A stretch of DNA of 64,000 nucleotides. It comes from Palleronia rufa (GTDB lineage Bacteria > Pseudomonadota > Alphaproteobacteria > Rhodobacterales > Rhodobacteraceae). The notes under the pieces are model-generated. The model was not told the DNA's origin and made no database searches. It saw only the letters and a program-made list of their open reading frames with translations. This document shows positions 36,334 to 45,157 of the stretch, piece by piece (position 1 is the first letter of the stretch; each line of letters starts with the position of its first letter). The stretch covers positions 220,112 through 284,111 of the forward strand of contig NZ_JQEY01000003.1 of NCBI RefSeq assembly GCF_000743715.1, written 5' to 3'. Made by a program: the position numbers and the translations under genes.

Positions 36334-37326
36334 TCATTCGGTCAGCCGCACCACGCGTCCTTCCCGCCGGGACAGATCGGCCGCATCGGCCAGAAGCTGG
36401 GCGCGCAGCCCGTCGCCGATGCCCGGGCCGACGCCCCGGCCCGACGCCACGCAGTCCACGAAATGCCGCATCTCCGCCTCGTAGGCGGCGGCGTATCGTT
36501 CGAGAAAGAAAGCCTGCGCCGGCGCCCGGCGGAAGCCGTCGGCGCCGGCGCTTTCGACCGTATCTTGCAGCATGTTGTCGGCGCGCAGCATGCCCAGGGC
36601 GCCATGCACCTCGACCCGCTGGTCGTAGCCATAGCGCGCGCGGCGCGAATTGGAGATCTGGCAGATCCGGCCCGCCGGCGTGGTCAGCGTCACCGCCGCC
36701 GTGTCCACGTCGCCCGCCTCCCCGATTTCCGGGTCGACCAGCGCCGCGCCGACCGCGTAGACCGACACCGGTTCCTCGCCCAGAAGAAACCGCGCCATGT
36801 CGAAATCGTGGATCATCATGTCCCGGAAGATACCGCCCGACCCCGCGATGTAGGAGGGCGGCGGCGGCGCCGGGTCGCGCGACAGGATCGTGACGATCTC
36901 GACCGCGCCGATCTCTCCCGCCCCGATGCGCGCGGCGATGGCGGCGAAGTTCGGGTCGAAGCGGCGGTTGAAGGCGGTCATGAAGGGCACGCCTGCCGCC
37001 TCGACCGCCGCCATGCACTCGCGGATGCGGTCGGCCGACATGTCCACCGGCTTCTCGCACAGGATCGCCTTGCCGGCGGCGGCGGCGGCGTGGATCAGTT
37101 CGTAATGGGTGTCGGTCGGGGTGCCGATCACCACCGCGTCGATCCCGGCGCTCCCGATCAGGTCCGCCGCGGGCATCGCCCCGGCGCCGCAGCTTTCGGC
37201 CAGCGCCTGCGCCGCCGCGGGAACGGCATCGGCCACGGCGGCGACGCGCGCCCCCTCGATCCGGCCGAGCGAGGCGCCATGGACCCGGCCGATCCGCCCG
37301 CAGCCCAGAAGTCCGACATTCAGCAT
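36334..37326 (-). CDS. iolG: Inositol 2-dehydrogenase
   Basis: NAD-dependent oxidation of myo-inositol to scyllo-inosose, the first catabolic step. The protein has 330 residues. The Rossmann motif is GLLGCGRIGRVHGAS. The catalytic Lys lies in EKPVDM, and the Asp and His in FRDMMIHDFDMARFLLGEEP, matching the residues known from Bacillus IolG. It starts one base after the iolJ stop and is the last gene of the iolD-C-B-J-G operon. This copy fits IolG best of the three Gfo/Idh proteins in the region, because of the HDFDMARFLLG motif. Confidence 0.9.
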   Translation of the reverse strand: MLNVGLLGCGRIGRVHGASLGRIEGARVAAVADAVPAAAQALAESCGAGAMPAADLIGSAGIDAVVIGTPTDTHYELIHAAAAAGKAILCEKPVDMSADRIRECMAAVEAAGVPFMTAFNRRFDPNFAAIAARIGAGEIGAVEIVTILSRDPAPPPPSYIAGSGGIFRDMMIHDFDMARFLLGEEPVSVYAVGAALVDPEIGEAGDVDTAAVTLTTPAGRICQISNSRRARYGYDQRVEVHGALGMLRADNMLQDTVESAGADGFRRAPAQAFFLERYAAAYEAEMRHFVDCVASGRGVGPGIGDGLRAQLLADAADLSRREGRVVRLTE

Positions 37327-37327
37327 C

Positions 37328-38158
37328 TCAGCCCCCTTTGAAGGCGCGCAGCACGTCGCGCGTGGCGGAGACGAGCGGATCGTGAAGCTCCGACAGGATC
37401 GCCACCCGGTCGAAGCGGCCGGGATCGCGCGCCACCACCGCGCGCAATTCCCGTCCGAAGACCATGCGCAGCTCTGTGCCGATGTTGAACTTGCAGATCC
37501 GTGAGCCGCGCGCCAGCGACCGTCTCTGCGCCAGAGGCACGCCGGAGCCGCCGTGGATCACCAGCGGCACATCGCACAGGGCCTCGATCGCGCGGATGCG
37601 CGCCTCGTCCAGACCGCCCTCGCGGCCCTGCTGCAGATGGGTGTTGCCGACAGAGACCGCCATGGCGTCCACGCCCGTCTCGCGCGCGAAGCGCGCGGCC
37701 TCGGCGGGATTCGTCCCGGCCGAGTCCTCTCCGCCCGCATAGCCGACGAACCCGATCTCGCCCTCGCAGGAGACGCCCGCCTCATGCGCCATGGCCGCGA
37801 TGGCGGCGGTCTGCGCGATGTTCTCCTCCAGCGGCAGGCGCGAGCCGTCGAACATCACGGAGGTGAAGCCGGAGCCGATCGCCTCGCGGCACTCCGCGTC
37901 CGAATAGCCGTGGTCGAGATGCGCCACCACCGGCACGGACACGGCTTCGGCCAGATGGCGGAACATCGCGCCCAGTACCGGCAGCGGCGTGTGCGCACGG
38001 CAGGACGGACCGGCCTGGAGGATCACCGGCACGGCCTCGGCCTCGGCCGCGGCGACATAGGCGCGCATGTCCTCCCAGCCAAGCGTGACCAGCCCCGCCA
38101 CGGCATACCCGTCCCGGAGCGCCGGTCCCAGAACCTCAGCCAGCGTCGCGCGGGTCAT
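37328..38158 (-). CDS. iolJ: Class II aldolase, probable DKGP aldolase
   Basis: Probably cleaves 2-deoxy-5-keto-gluconate 6-phosphate to dihydroxyacetone phosphate and malonate semialdehyde. It has 276 residues of the class II fructose-bisphosphate aldolase family. The zinc ligands are the His residues in VVAHLDHGYS, VSVGNTHLQQG and LVIHGGSGVPLA. The catalytic Asp precedes the first His pair, and the Glu is in CEGEIGFVGYAGG. Assignment to IolJ rests on its place between iolB and iolG. ATG 38158 overlaps the iolB stop by four bases. Confidence 0.85.
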   Translation of the reverse strand: MTRATLAEVLGPALRDGYAVAGLVTLGWEDMRAYVAAAEAEAVPVILQAGPSCRAHTPLPVLGAMFRHLAEAVSVPVVAHLDHGYSDAECREAIGSGFTSVMFDGSRLPLEENIAQTAAIAAMAHEAGVSCEGEIGFVGYAGGEDSAGTNPAEAARFARETGVDAMAVSVGNTHLQQGREGGLDEARIRAIEALCDVPLVIHGGSGVPLAQRRSLARGSRICKFNIGTELRMVFGRELRAVVARDPGRFDRVAILSELHDPLVSATRDVLRAFKGG

Positions 38159-38997
38159 TTGAACTTGGCCACCATGTCCATGATGCCCGGTATCGTCTTC
38201 AATTGCTCGGCATGGGTCGGCTGAAAATATTGCTTGAGGCTGCGCTGGCTCAGGCCGCCCAGGATGGTGAAGTAGTACATCTCGTAGCCGGGCAGCACCG
38301 CGCAGGGATGGTAGCCCTTGTCGATCAGCACGGTCGATCCGTTCACGATGTGATAGGCGTCGCCCGGTTCGTTCTCCTGTCGCTGGAGCATCTGCAACCC
38401 GGAGCCGTAGTCGGGCCGGAAGCGGAAATTGTACGTCTCGTCGTGGCGTGTCTCTTCGGGAAGCCGGTCCGTGTCGTGCTTGTGGGAGGGGAAGCCCGAC
38501 CAGCCGCCCTGGCCCACGGTGTAGAGCTCGCTCACCAGCAGCCGGCCGACCCGGTCGTGCTGGTTCGCGCCGAGGATGTGCTTAATCTTGCGATGGGTCT
38601 TGGTGTCGTCGGAGCCGTACTGCACCAGGTCGATCTGATCCGCACGCACGTCGAAAGGCTCAAGCACGCGGTCGTATCTGGCGCCGGCCACGAAGGTCTC
38701 CGTCGCGTCGCTGCGGCAGGTGATGCGGACGGTCGCGCCGACAGGGGCGTAGACGCCCTCGGGCTCGCCGTCCCACACGTCGCGGGTCCGTTTGCCAAGG
38801 CTCTCGAAGGTCTTGCCGCCGACCTCGACATCGACGGTGCCGGTCGCGGGCACCACGCAGGTTTCGTAGCCCGGCACCTCGTAGTCGAAGCTTTCGCCCT
38901 GCGTCAACTTGACGATGTTGAAGTAGTTGAGCGGCACCAGATCGTGCCCGGCATCGACGATGGGCCGGTTGCGGTTGTCATGGGGAGCGATGTGCAT
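38155..38997 (-). CDS. iolB: 5-deoxy-glucuronate isomerase
   Basis: Isomerises 5-deoxy-D-glucuronate to 2-deoxy-5-keto-D-gluconate. It has 280 residues, a double-cupin. The metal-binding motif is SGFPSHKHDTDRLPEETRHD, with the matching Glu and His. HIVNGSTVLIDKGYHPCAV and the C-terminal LPGYEMYYFTILGG are typical of IolB. It lies 11 bases after iolC in the same operon. Confidence 0.95.
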   Translation of the reverse strand: MHIAPHDNRNRPIVDAGHDLVPLNYFNIVKLTQGESFDYEVPGYETCVVPATGTVDVEVGGKTFESLGKRTRDVWDGEPEGVYAPVGATVRITCRSDATETFVAGARYDRVLEPFDVRADQIDLVQYGSDDTKTHRKIKHILGANQHDRVGRLLVSELYTVGQGGWSGFPSHKHDTDRLPEETRHDETYNFRFRPDYGSGLQMLQRQENEPGDAYHIVNGSTVLIDKGYHPCAVLPGYEMYYFTILGGLSQRSLKQYFQPTHAEQLKTIPGIMDMVAKFK

Positions 38998-39008
38998 GGA
39001 ATGTCCTT

Positions 39009-39980
39009 TCAGCCTTGGGTCTGGCCGGGGTGGGTGGCAAGAAACGCGTCGAGCGCCGCCCTGTCGGGCATGGCGATGGCGCAGCCGGGCCGCGCCACCA
39101 CGATCGAGGCGCAGGCAGAGCCGCGCGCGACCGCCTGCGCCAGCGGGCGCCCCTCAGAGAGACCGGCGATCAGCCCGGCCATGAAGCTGTCGCCCGCGCC
39201 GGTGGGTTTCAGCGCCTTTACAGGGTAGATGCCGCTGCGCGACTCGCCTCCATCGGCAAAGGTCACGGCGCCCCGGGGGCCCATCTTGTAGATGACGATG
39301 TCGGCTTTCTGCGCCAGCGCGCGGGCATGGGCGAAGCCCTTGTCTATGCCCCCGGCCATGAAGCCGAATTCCTCGTCATTGCCGACGATCACGTCGGCCA
39401 TGTCCCCGGCGCGCGACAGCACGTCCGCGGCGACATCCGGGGACGGCCAGCTATAGGGCCGGTAGTCGATGTCGAAGATCACCGGCAGGCCCCCGGCGCG
39501 GGCCAGGTCGAAGGCGCGGAAGGCCGCGCTGCGCGACGGCTCTGCGGCAAAGACCGTGCCGGCGGTGATGAGCGCGTCGAAGCGGGCGTAATCCACCGCC
39601 TCCACATCCGCCACGTCCATGCGGAAATCGGCGGCGTTGTTGCGGTAGATGACGCTCTGGTGCTCCGCGACGCGCGCCTCGACCAGGGCCAGCGACGTGC
39701 GCTCCTCGCCACGGACGCGGCGCACGTGGCGGCGGTCGATCCCGAAGGCGTCCAGCTGCCCTTCGCAATACCAGCCCACCGCGTCGTCGGAGACGCAGGT
39801 GACCAAAGACGCCCCGCAGCCGAGCCGGACCAGACCCGCGGCAATATTGGCCGAGCTGCCGCCCATCGACACCATCATCCGATGCGCCTCGCGGGTGCGG
39901 GTGCCCTCTGGCATCGGGGTCAGATCCATCCCCACCCGGCCGATCACCAGAAAGCGGCCGCCTTTCAGGCGCTCCAGCAT
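39009..39980 (-). CDS. iolC: 5-dehydro-2-deoxygluconokinase
   Basis: PfkB-family kinase of 323 residues that phosphorylates 2-deoxy-5-keto-gluconate. The ribokinase motifs are SMGGSSANIAAGLVRLG near the N-terminus and KPTGAGDSFMAGLIAGLSEG at the C-terminus, with the catalytic Asp in GAGDS. ATG 39980 overlaps the iolD stop (TGATG). It lacks the C-terminal DUF2090 extension fused to IolC in many proteobacteria. Confidence 0.93.
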   Translation of the reverse strand: MLERLKGGRFLVIGRVGMDLTPMPEGTRTREAHRMMVSMGGSSANIAAGLVRLGCGASLVTCVSDDAVGWYCEGQLDAFGIDRRHVRRVRGEERTSLALVEARVAEHQSVIYRNNAADFRMDVADVEAVDYARFDALITAGTVFAAEPSRSAAFRAFDLARAGGLPVIFDIDYRPYSWPSPDVAADVLSRAGDMADVIVGNDEEFGFMAGGIDKGFAHARALAQKADIVIYKMGPRGAVTFADGGESRSGIYPVKALKPTGAGDSFMAGLIAGLSEGRPLAQAVARGSACASIVVARPGCAIAMPDRAALDAFLATHPGQTQG

Positions 39981-41848
39981 CACACCCCCCGCCGCTGCCG
40001 GTCGCGGCCGGCTTCCTGTTCGGCATGGGCGGCGCGCACGCGGTCGCTGGTCGTGACCTCTGGCGTTCCGACCTCCCACCAGGCATGGCCCTGCGTGGTC
40101 CAGCCCTCATGGGGATCGACCTTCATCACGATGACATGGGTGCGGTCGCCGTCCCTGGCGCGGCCGAATGCCTCGGCCAGTTCGGCCGGATTGGCGACGG
40201 TCTCGGCCATGGCGCCCTGGGCGCGGGCGTGGGCCTCGAAATCGACGGCGAACGGCGCGGGGATCGTCGGGCAGTCAGAGAGCAGGTTGTTGAAACTCTC
40301 GTTGCCGGTGTTGTTCTGCAGCTTGTCGATGACGGCGAAGCCGCCATTGTCGAGCACCAGCACGATCAGCTTCTTGCGGCTCAGGCACGCCGAATAGAGA
40401 TCGCTGTTCATCATCATGTACGACCCGTCGCCGATGAAGACGATCGTCTCGCGCTCCGGCTCGCGCTCGGCCTGCGCGATCCGCGCGCCCCAGGCGCCGG
40501 AAATCTCGTAGCCCATGCAGGAAAAGCCGAACTCCACATCGACGGTGCCGATCCCCAGCGTGCGCCAGTTGGCCGTGACCTCCGCCGGCAGACCGCCCGC
40601 CGCCGCCACGATCCGGTCGCGCTTGTGGCAATGCGCGTTCACCACGCCGATCGCCTGCGCGTAGGAGTCGGGCCGGTTGCCGGGCTTCACGTTGTCCGCG
40701 ACATAGGCATCCCAGTCGCGCCGCAGGTCCTGCGCCTTGCGGGTCCAGCCGTCGGGGGCGGTGTAGTCGAGGCCCCGCCCCAGCGCCTCAAGCCCGCGTC
40801 TGGCATCGCCCACCACCGGCAGCGCCCGATGCTTGCCCGCGTCATGGCGCGCGGCGTTGATCGTCACGAGGCGGGCGTCCGCGGCGAAGGCGGTCCAGGA
40901 GCCGGTGGTGAAATCCTGCAACCGCGTGCCGACGGCCAGGATCACGTCCGCCTCCGCCGCGATGGTGTTGGCGCTGTCGGACCCGGTGACGCCGATGGGC
41001 CCGATGTTGAGCGGATGGTCCGCCAGCAGGTTGGCGCGGCCGGCGATGGTCTCTACCACGGGGATGCCGTGCGACTCGGCGAAGCTGCGCAGCTCTTCGG
41101 TCGCGCGGGAATACTGCACCCCGCCGCCCGCGATGATCATCGGACGCCCGGCCCCCAGCAACGCCGCGCGCGCGTCTGCGACCTCGCCCTCGTCGGGGGC
41201 GGTGCGGCGGATCCGATGGACCCGCTTTTCGAACATCGCTTGCGGAAAATCCCAGGCCCAGCCCTGCACGTCCTGCGGCAGGCCGATGAAGGCCGGGCCG
41301 CAATCGGCCGGGTCCAGCAGCGTGGCAAGCGCGGCGGGCAGCGACTGGATCACCTGCGCGGGATGGGTGATGCGGTCCCAGTAGCGCACGACCGGCCTGA
41401 AGGCGTCGTTCACCCCCAGGGTCGGATCGCCGAAATTCTCCAACTGCTGGAGCACAGGATCGGGCAGTCGGGTCACGAATCCGTCGCCGCAGAGCAGAAG
41501 CATCGGCAGCCGGTTGGCATGGGCCAGCCCCGCCGCGGTGAGCAGGTTCATCGTGCCGGGGCCCGCACTTGCCGTGCAGAACATGAATCGCTGGCGCAGC
41601 CATGCCCTGGCATAGCCCGCGGCGGCAAAGCCCATGCCCTGTTCGTTCTGGCCGCGATAGAGCGGCAGCGTGTCCCGCGCGCCGTAAAGCGCCTCACCCA
41701 GACAGGTGACGTTGCCGTGCCCGAAGATGCCGAAGCCGCCGCCGCAGACGCGCATTTCCCGGCCGTCGATCTCCATGTGCTGGTTGGCGAGCCAGCGGAC
41801 GATGGCCTGCGCGGTGGTGAGGCGTAGGGTGCCCTTTGGCGGGGTCAT
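39980..41848 (-). CDS. iolD: 3D-trihydroxycyclohexane-1,2-dione hydrolase
   Basis: Thiamine-diphosphate enzyme of 622 residues that opens the inositol ring to 5-deoxy-glucuronate. The catalytic Glu is in YRGQNEQGMGFAAAGYARA. The cofactor motif is FIGDGSYMMMNSDLYSACLS, followed by LDNGGFAVIDKLQ. From ATG 41848 it reads MTPPKGTLRLTTAQAIVRWL, with GGAGG upstream. In-frame codons to 42286 lie in the divergent gene and are rejected. First gene of the minus-strand iol operon, reading away from the operator at 41924-41941. Confidence 0.95.
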   Translation of the reverse strand: MTPPKGTLRLTTAQAIVRWLANQHMEIDGREMRVCGGGFGIFGHGNVTCLGEALYGARDTLPLYRGQNEQGMGFAAAGYARAWLRQRFMFCTASAGPGTMNLLTAAGLAHANRLPMLLLCGDGFVTRLPDPVLQQLENFGDPTLGVNDAFRPVVRYWDRITHPAQVIQSLPAALATLLDPADCGPAFIGLPQDVQGWAWDFPQAMFEKRVHRIRRTAPDEGEVADARAALLGAGRPMIIAGGGVQYSRATEELRSFAESHGIPVVETIAGRANLLADHPLNIGPIGVTGSDSANTIAAEADVILAVGTRLQDFTTGSWTAFAADARLVTINAARHDAGKHRALPVVGDARRGLEALGRGLDYTAPDGWTRKAQDLRRDWDAYVADNVKPGNRPDSYAQAIGVVNAHCHKRDRIVAAAGGLPAEVTANWRTLGIGTVDVEFGFSCMGYEISGAWGARIAQAEREPERETIVFIGDGSYMMMNSDLYSACLSRKKLIVLVLDNGGFAVIDKLQNNTGNESFNNLLSDCPTIPAPFAVDFEAHARAQGAMAETVANPAELAEAFGRARDGDRTHVIVMKVDPHEGWTTQGHAWWEVGTPEVTTSDRVRAAHAEQEAGRDRQRRGV

Positions 41849-41923
41849 GGCGGGCGGTCCTCCGGAGGTTTTCGACGGTCTGCGAATGACGCTTGCGGCG
41901 CGGCGACTCCCACGGTACGTATA

Positions 41924-41941
41924 TTTGCAACCGGTTGCAAA
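41924..41941. promoter_or_regulatory. LacI-type operator in the iolD/dehydrogenase control region
   Basis: Perfect 18-base palindrome TTTGCAACCGGTTGCAAA. It lies in the 116-base gap between two divergent iol operons, close to both starts. Its core TGCAACCGGTTGCA recurs at 46242-46255. The central CG and the CAA/TTG arms are typical of LacI-family operators, and the only LacI-family gene in the window is at 45158-46159. Confidence 0.85.
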
Positions 41942-41964
41942 CTTATTTCGGGATTGGAGCGCGG

Positions 41965-43068
41965 ATGCGACGGATCGGCATCGGCATCGTCGGGGGCGGC
42001 TACATGGGCAAGGCCCATGCCGTCGCCATGTCGGCGGTGGGCGCGGTGTTCGGCACCGCGCTGCGCCCGCGTCTGGAGATGGTGGCCGCAAGCTCGACCG
42101 AGAGCGCCGAGCGCTATCGCGCCGCCTACGGCTTCGCCCGCGCCACCGGCGACTGGCGCGCGCTGGTCGACGATCCGGCCGTCGAGGCGGTGGTGATCGC
42201 CGCGCCGCAGGAGACGCATCGAACGGTGGCCGAAGCCGCGTTGGCGCGTGGCAAGCCGGTCCTGTGCGAAAAGCCGCTGGGCGCATCGCCAGAGGATGCC
42301 CGCGCCATGGTGGCGGCGGCCGAGGCGTCCGGCGCGGCCAACATGGTCGGCTTCAACTACATCCGCACCCCGGCCAGCCAGTTCGCCCGCCGACTGATCG
42401 CCGACGGAGAGATCGGCGACATCACCTGGTTCCGCGGCGAGCATACCGAGGATTTCCTGTCCGACCCGGACACGCCGTTCAACTGGCGCTGCGCCGGAGA
42501 GGCGAACGGCACGCTGGGCGATCTGGCCCCGCACATGGTCAACGCCGCCCTGGCGCTGCTCGGCCCCATCGCCGCGGTCTCGGCCTGCGCAGAGACGGTC
42601 CATGAGAAGCGTCCCGGCGGACGGGTGGACAACGACGACCAGGCGCAGATGATGTGCCGGTTCGTGCGCGGCACGATGGGGCAGATGCATTTCAGCCGGA
42701 TCGCCACGGGACGAAAGATGGGCTTTGCCTATGAGGTCACCGGCACCAACGGCGCGATCCGCTTCGACCAGGAGGATCAGAACGCGCTCTGGCTCTACCG
42801 CAGCGCGGGGCCGGAAGCGGCGCGCGGTTTCACCAAGATCCTCACCGGCCCGGCCCATCCAGACTACCTGCCGTTCTGCCAGGGCGCCGGGCACGGCACC
42901 GGCTACCAGGACCAGATCATCATCGAGGCGCGCGATTTTCTCTCCGCCATCGAGACCGGTGCGCCCGTCTGGCCCACATTCCGCGACGGGCTGGAGGTCG
43001 CCGAAGTGATCGCCGCCGCGCGCGACGCGGCACGCACCGGCCGGTGGGCCGATGTCGAACACTCCTGA
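41965..43068 (+). CDS. Gfo/Idh/MocA dehydrogenase, probable inositol-type
   Basis: 367-residue NAD(P)-dependent oxidoreductase. The Rossmann motif is IGIVGGGYMGKAHAVAM, the catalytic Lys is in LCEKPLGASPEDA, and the Asp and His are in GTLGDLAPHMVNAALALLG. The start ATG 41965 has GGAG eight bases before it and lies just right of the operator. Position suggests oxidation of an inositol stereoisomer such as scyllo-inositol. The exact substrate is inference. Confidence 0.85.
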   Translation: MRRIGIGIVGGGYMGKAHAVAMSAVGAVFGTALRPRLEMVAASSTESAERYRAAYGFARATGDWRALVDDPAVEAVVIAAPQETHRTVAEAALARGKPVLCEKPLGASPEDARAMVAAAEASGAANMVGFNYIRTPASQFARRLIADGEIGDITWFRGEHTEDFLSDPDTPFNWRCAGEANGTLGDLAPHMVNAALALLGPIAAVSACAETVHEKRPGGRVDNDDQAQMMCRFVRGTMGQMHFSRIATGRKMGFAYEVTGTNGAIRFDQEDQNALWLYRSAGPEAARGFTKILTGPAHPDYLPFCQGAGHGTGYQDQIIIEARDFLSAIETGAPVWPTFRDGLEVAEVIAAARDAARTGRWADVEHS

Positions 43069-43084
43069 GACGAGAGGTCAGACC

Positions 43085-43978
43085 ATGACGATCCGTATCG
43101 GCAACGCCCCCTGCTCATGGGGGGTGGAATTCGCGGGCGACCCGCGCAATCCGGACTGGCGCGACGTGCTGCGGGACTGCGCCGCGGCCGGCTACCGCGG
43201 CATCGAGCTGGGTCCGGTGGGCTACATGCCCGAGGACCCGCAGGTTCTGGCCGAGGCGCTCGACGCGCACGGGCTGCACCTCATCGGCGGGGTGGTGTTC
43301 CGCCCCTTCCACGACCCGGACGCCTGGGACGACGTGCTGGACGCCGCCCGCCGCACCTGCGCCGCTCTGAAGGCGCATGGGGCAGAGCATCTGGTGCTGA
43401 TCGATGCGATCTCGCCGCGCCGCGCGCCCACCGCCGGGCGCGCCGCCGAGGCCGAGCAGATGGACAGCGCCGAATGGGCCGCCTTCCGCGACCGCATCGT
43501 GACCATCGCCCGGATGGGCACGGAAGACTACGGCCTGACCGCCGCCATCCACGCCCATGCGGCGGGCTTCATGGATTTCGAGCCGGAGCTGGAACGGCTT
43601 CTGGACGAGGTGGACGAAAGAAGTCTCAGGATCTGTTTCGACACCGGCCACCACGCCTATGCGGGCTTCGATCCGGCGGCCTTCGTGCGCCGCCACGCGG
43701 CGCGCATATCCTACATGCATTTCAAGGATATAGACCCTGCTGTGAAGGCGCGGGCCATCGACAACCGGACCGGCTTCTACGATGCCTGCGGCCAGGGCAT
43801 CTTCTGCAATCTCGGCGACGGCGAAGTGGACTTTCCGGCCGTGCGCCAGGCGCTGCTGGATGCCGGTTTCTCCGGCTGGTGCACGGTTGAGCAGGATTGC
43901 GACCCGACGCTCGACCCCGATCCCCTGGGGGACGCGCGCAAGAACCGCGACTATCTGACATCCATCGGCTTCGACTGA
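43085..43978 (+). CDS. iolE: Inosose dehydratase
   Basis: 297-residue TIM-barrel protein of the AP-endonuclease-2-like family that dehydrates scyllo-inosose. Metal-ligand and family motifs are IRIGNAPCSWGVEFAGDP, FDTGHHAYAGFDPAAFVRRH, MHFKDIDPAVKARA and FCNLGDGEVDFPAVRQALLD. It lies 16 bases after the upstream dehydrogenase gene in the same operon. Confidence 0.95.
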   Translation: MTIRIGNAPCSWGVEFAGDPRNPDWRDVLRDCAAAGYRGIELGPVGYMPEDPQVLAEALDAHGLHLIGGVVFRPFHDPDAWDDVLDAARRTCAALKAHGAEHLVLIDAISPRRAPTAGRAAEAEQMDSAEWAAFRDRIVTIARMGTEDYGLTAAIHAHAAGFMDFEPELERLLDEVDERSLRICFDTGHHAYAGFDPAAFVRRHAARISYMHFKDIDPAVKARAIDNRTGFYDACGQGIFCNLGDGEVDFPAVRQALLDAGFSGWCTVEQDCDPTLDPDPLGDARKNRDYLTSIGFD

Positions 43979-43990
43979 GGAGACCCCGAC

Positions 43991-45148
43991 ATGGCGAAAT
44001 TGGGATGGGGCATGATCGGCGGCGGAGAGGGCAGCCAGATCGGCCCGGCGCATCGGCTGGGCGCGGGGCTGGACGGTCTGTTCGCGTTCCGCGCCGGCGC
44101 GCTGGACCACCGGGCCGACGCGGGCCGGGCCTACGGCCGGCGGCTGGGGCTGACGCCGGACCGCGCCTATGGCGACTGGCGCGAGATGCTGGAGGGCGAG
44201 CGGGGCCGCGCGGACCGCATCGACCTTGTCACCGTGGCCACGCCCAACGCCACCCATTTCGAGATCACGCGGGCCTACCTCCAGGCGGGGTTCCACGTCA
44301 TGTGCGAAAAGCCGATGACCATGACCGTCGAGGAGGGCGAGGAGATCGTGCGCCTCGCGCAAGAGGCGGACCGGATCTGCGCGGTGAACTACGGCTATTC
44401 GGGCTATTCGCTGGTCCGGCACATGCGCGCGATGGTGGCACGCGGCGATCTGGGGCGGATCCGGCTGATGAAGGCCGAGTTCGCCCACGGCCACCACGCC
44501 GATGCCGCGGATGCCGACAACCCGCGGGTGCGCTGGCGCTACGACCCCGCGCAGGCCGGCGTCTCGGCGCAATTCGCCGATTGCGGCATCCACGCGCTGC
44601 ATATGGCAAGCTTCGTGATCGGCCAGAACGTCGCGCGCCTCTCGGCCGACACGGTGAGCTGCATCGAGAGCCGGACGCTGGAGGACGACGCGATGGTCAA
44701 TCTGCGGTTTGACGGCGGCGCCGTCGGGCGGCTCTGGACCTCTTCGATCGCGATCGGGCGGCAGCACGGGCTGACGCTGCAGGTGTTCGGCGAGAAGGGC
44801 GGGCTGTCCTGGGCGCAGGAGCATCCGAACCAGCTCTGCTGGATGCCGCTGGGCGGGCGGCGCGAGGTGATCGAGCGCGGCGAGGCCGGCCTCAGCCCCG
44901 AGGCGGACCGCACCAGCCGGGTGACCATCGGCCACGCCGAAGGGATGCCGCTGGCCTTTGCCAACCTCTATGCCGATCTGGCCGAGGCGATCGCCGCGCG
45001 CAAGGCGGGCCGTCCGACCGACCCGGCCGCCGATCTCTATCCGCGGGCAGAGGACGGCCTGCGCTCGATGGCCGCGGTCTTCGCCGTGGCCGAAAGCGGC
45101 GCGCAGGACGGCGCCTGGACCGACGCCCGCCCGCCGATGTTCCGCTGA
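43991..45148 (+). CDS. Gfo/Idh/MocA oxidoreductase of unknown substrate
   Basis: 385 residues. The Rossmann motif is WGMIGGGEGSQIGPAHRLGA, the catalytic Lys is in MCEKPMTMTVEEG, and the Asp/His motif is SAQFADCGIHALHMASFVIG. It is longer than IolG and lacks the HDFDMARFLLG motif. It lies 12 bases after iolE. It probably handles a related sugar or inositol derivative. Confidence 0.85.
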   Translation: MAKLGWGMIGGGEGSQIGPAHRLGAGLDGLFAFRAGALDHRADAGRAYGRRLGLTPDRAYGDWREMLEGERGRADRIDLVTVATPNATHFEITRAYLQAGFHVMCEKPMTMTVEEGEEIVRLAQEADRICAVNYGYSGYSLVRHMRAMVARGDLGRIRLMKAEFAHGHHADAADADNPRVRWRYDPAQAGVSAQFADCGIHALHMASFVIGQNVARLSADTVSCIESRTLEDDAMVNLRFDGGAVGRLWTSSIAIGRQHGLTLQVFGEKGGLSWAQEHPNQLCWMPLGGRREVIERGEAGLSPEADRTSRVTIGHAEGMPLAFANLYADLAEAIAARKAGRPTDPAADLYPRAEDGLRSMAAVFAVAESGAQDGAWTDARPPMFR

Positions 45149-45157
45149 TGCGGGGCG

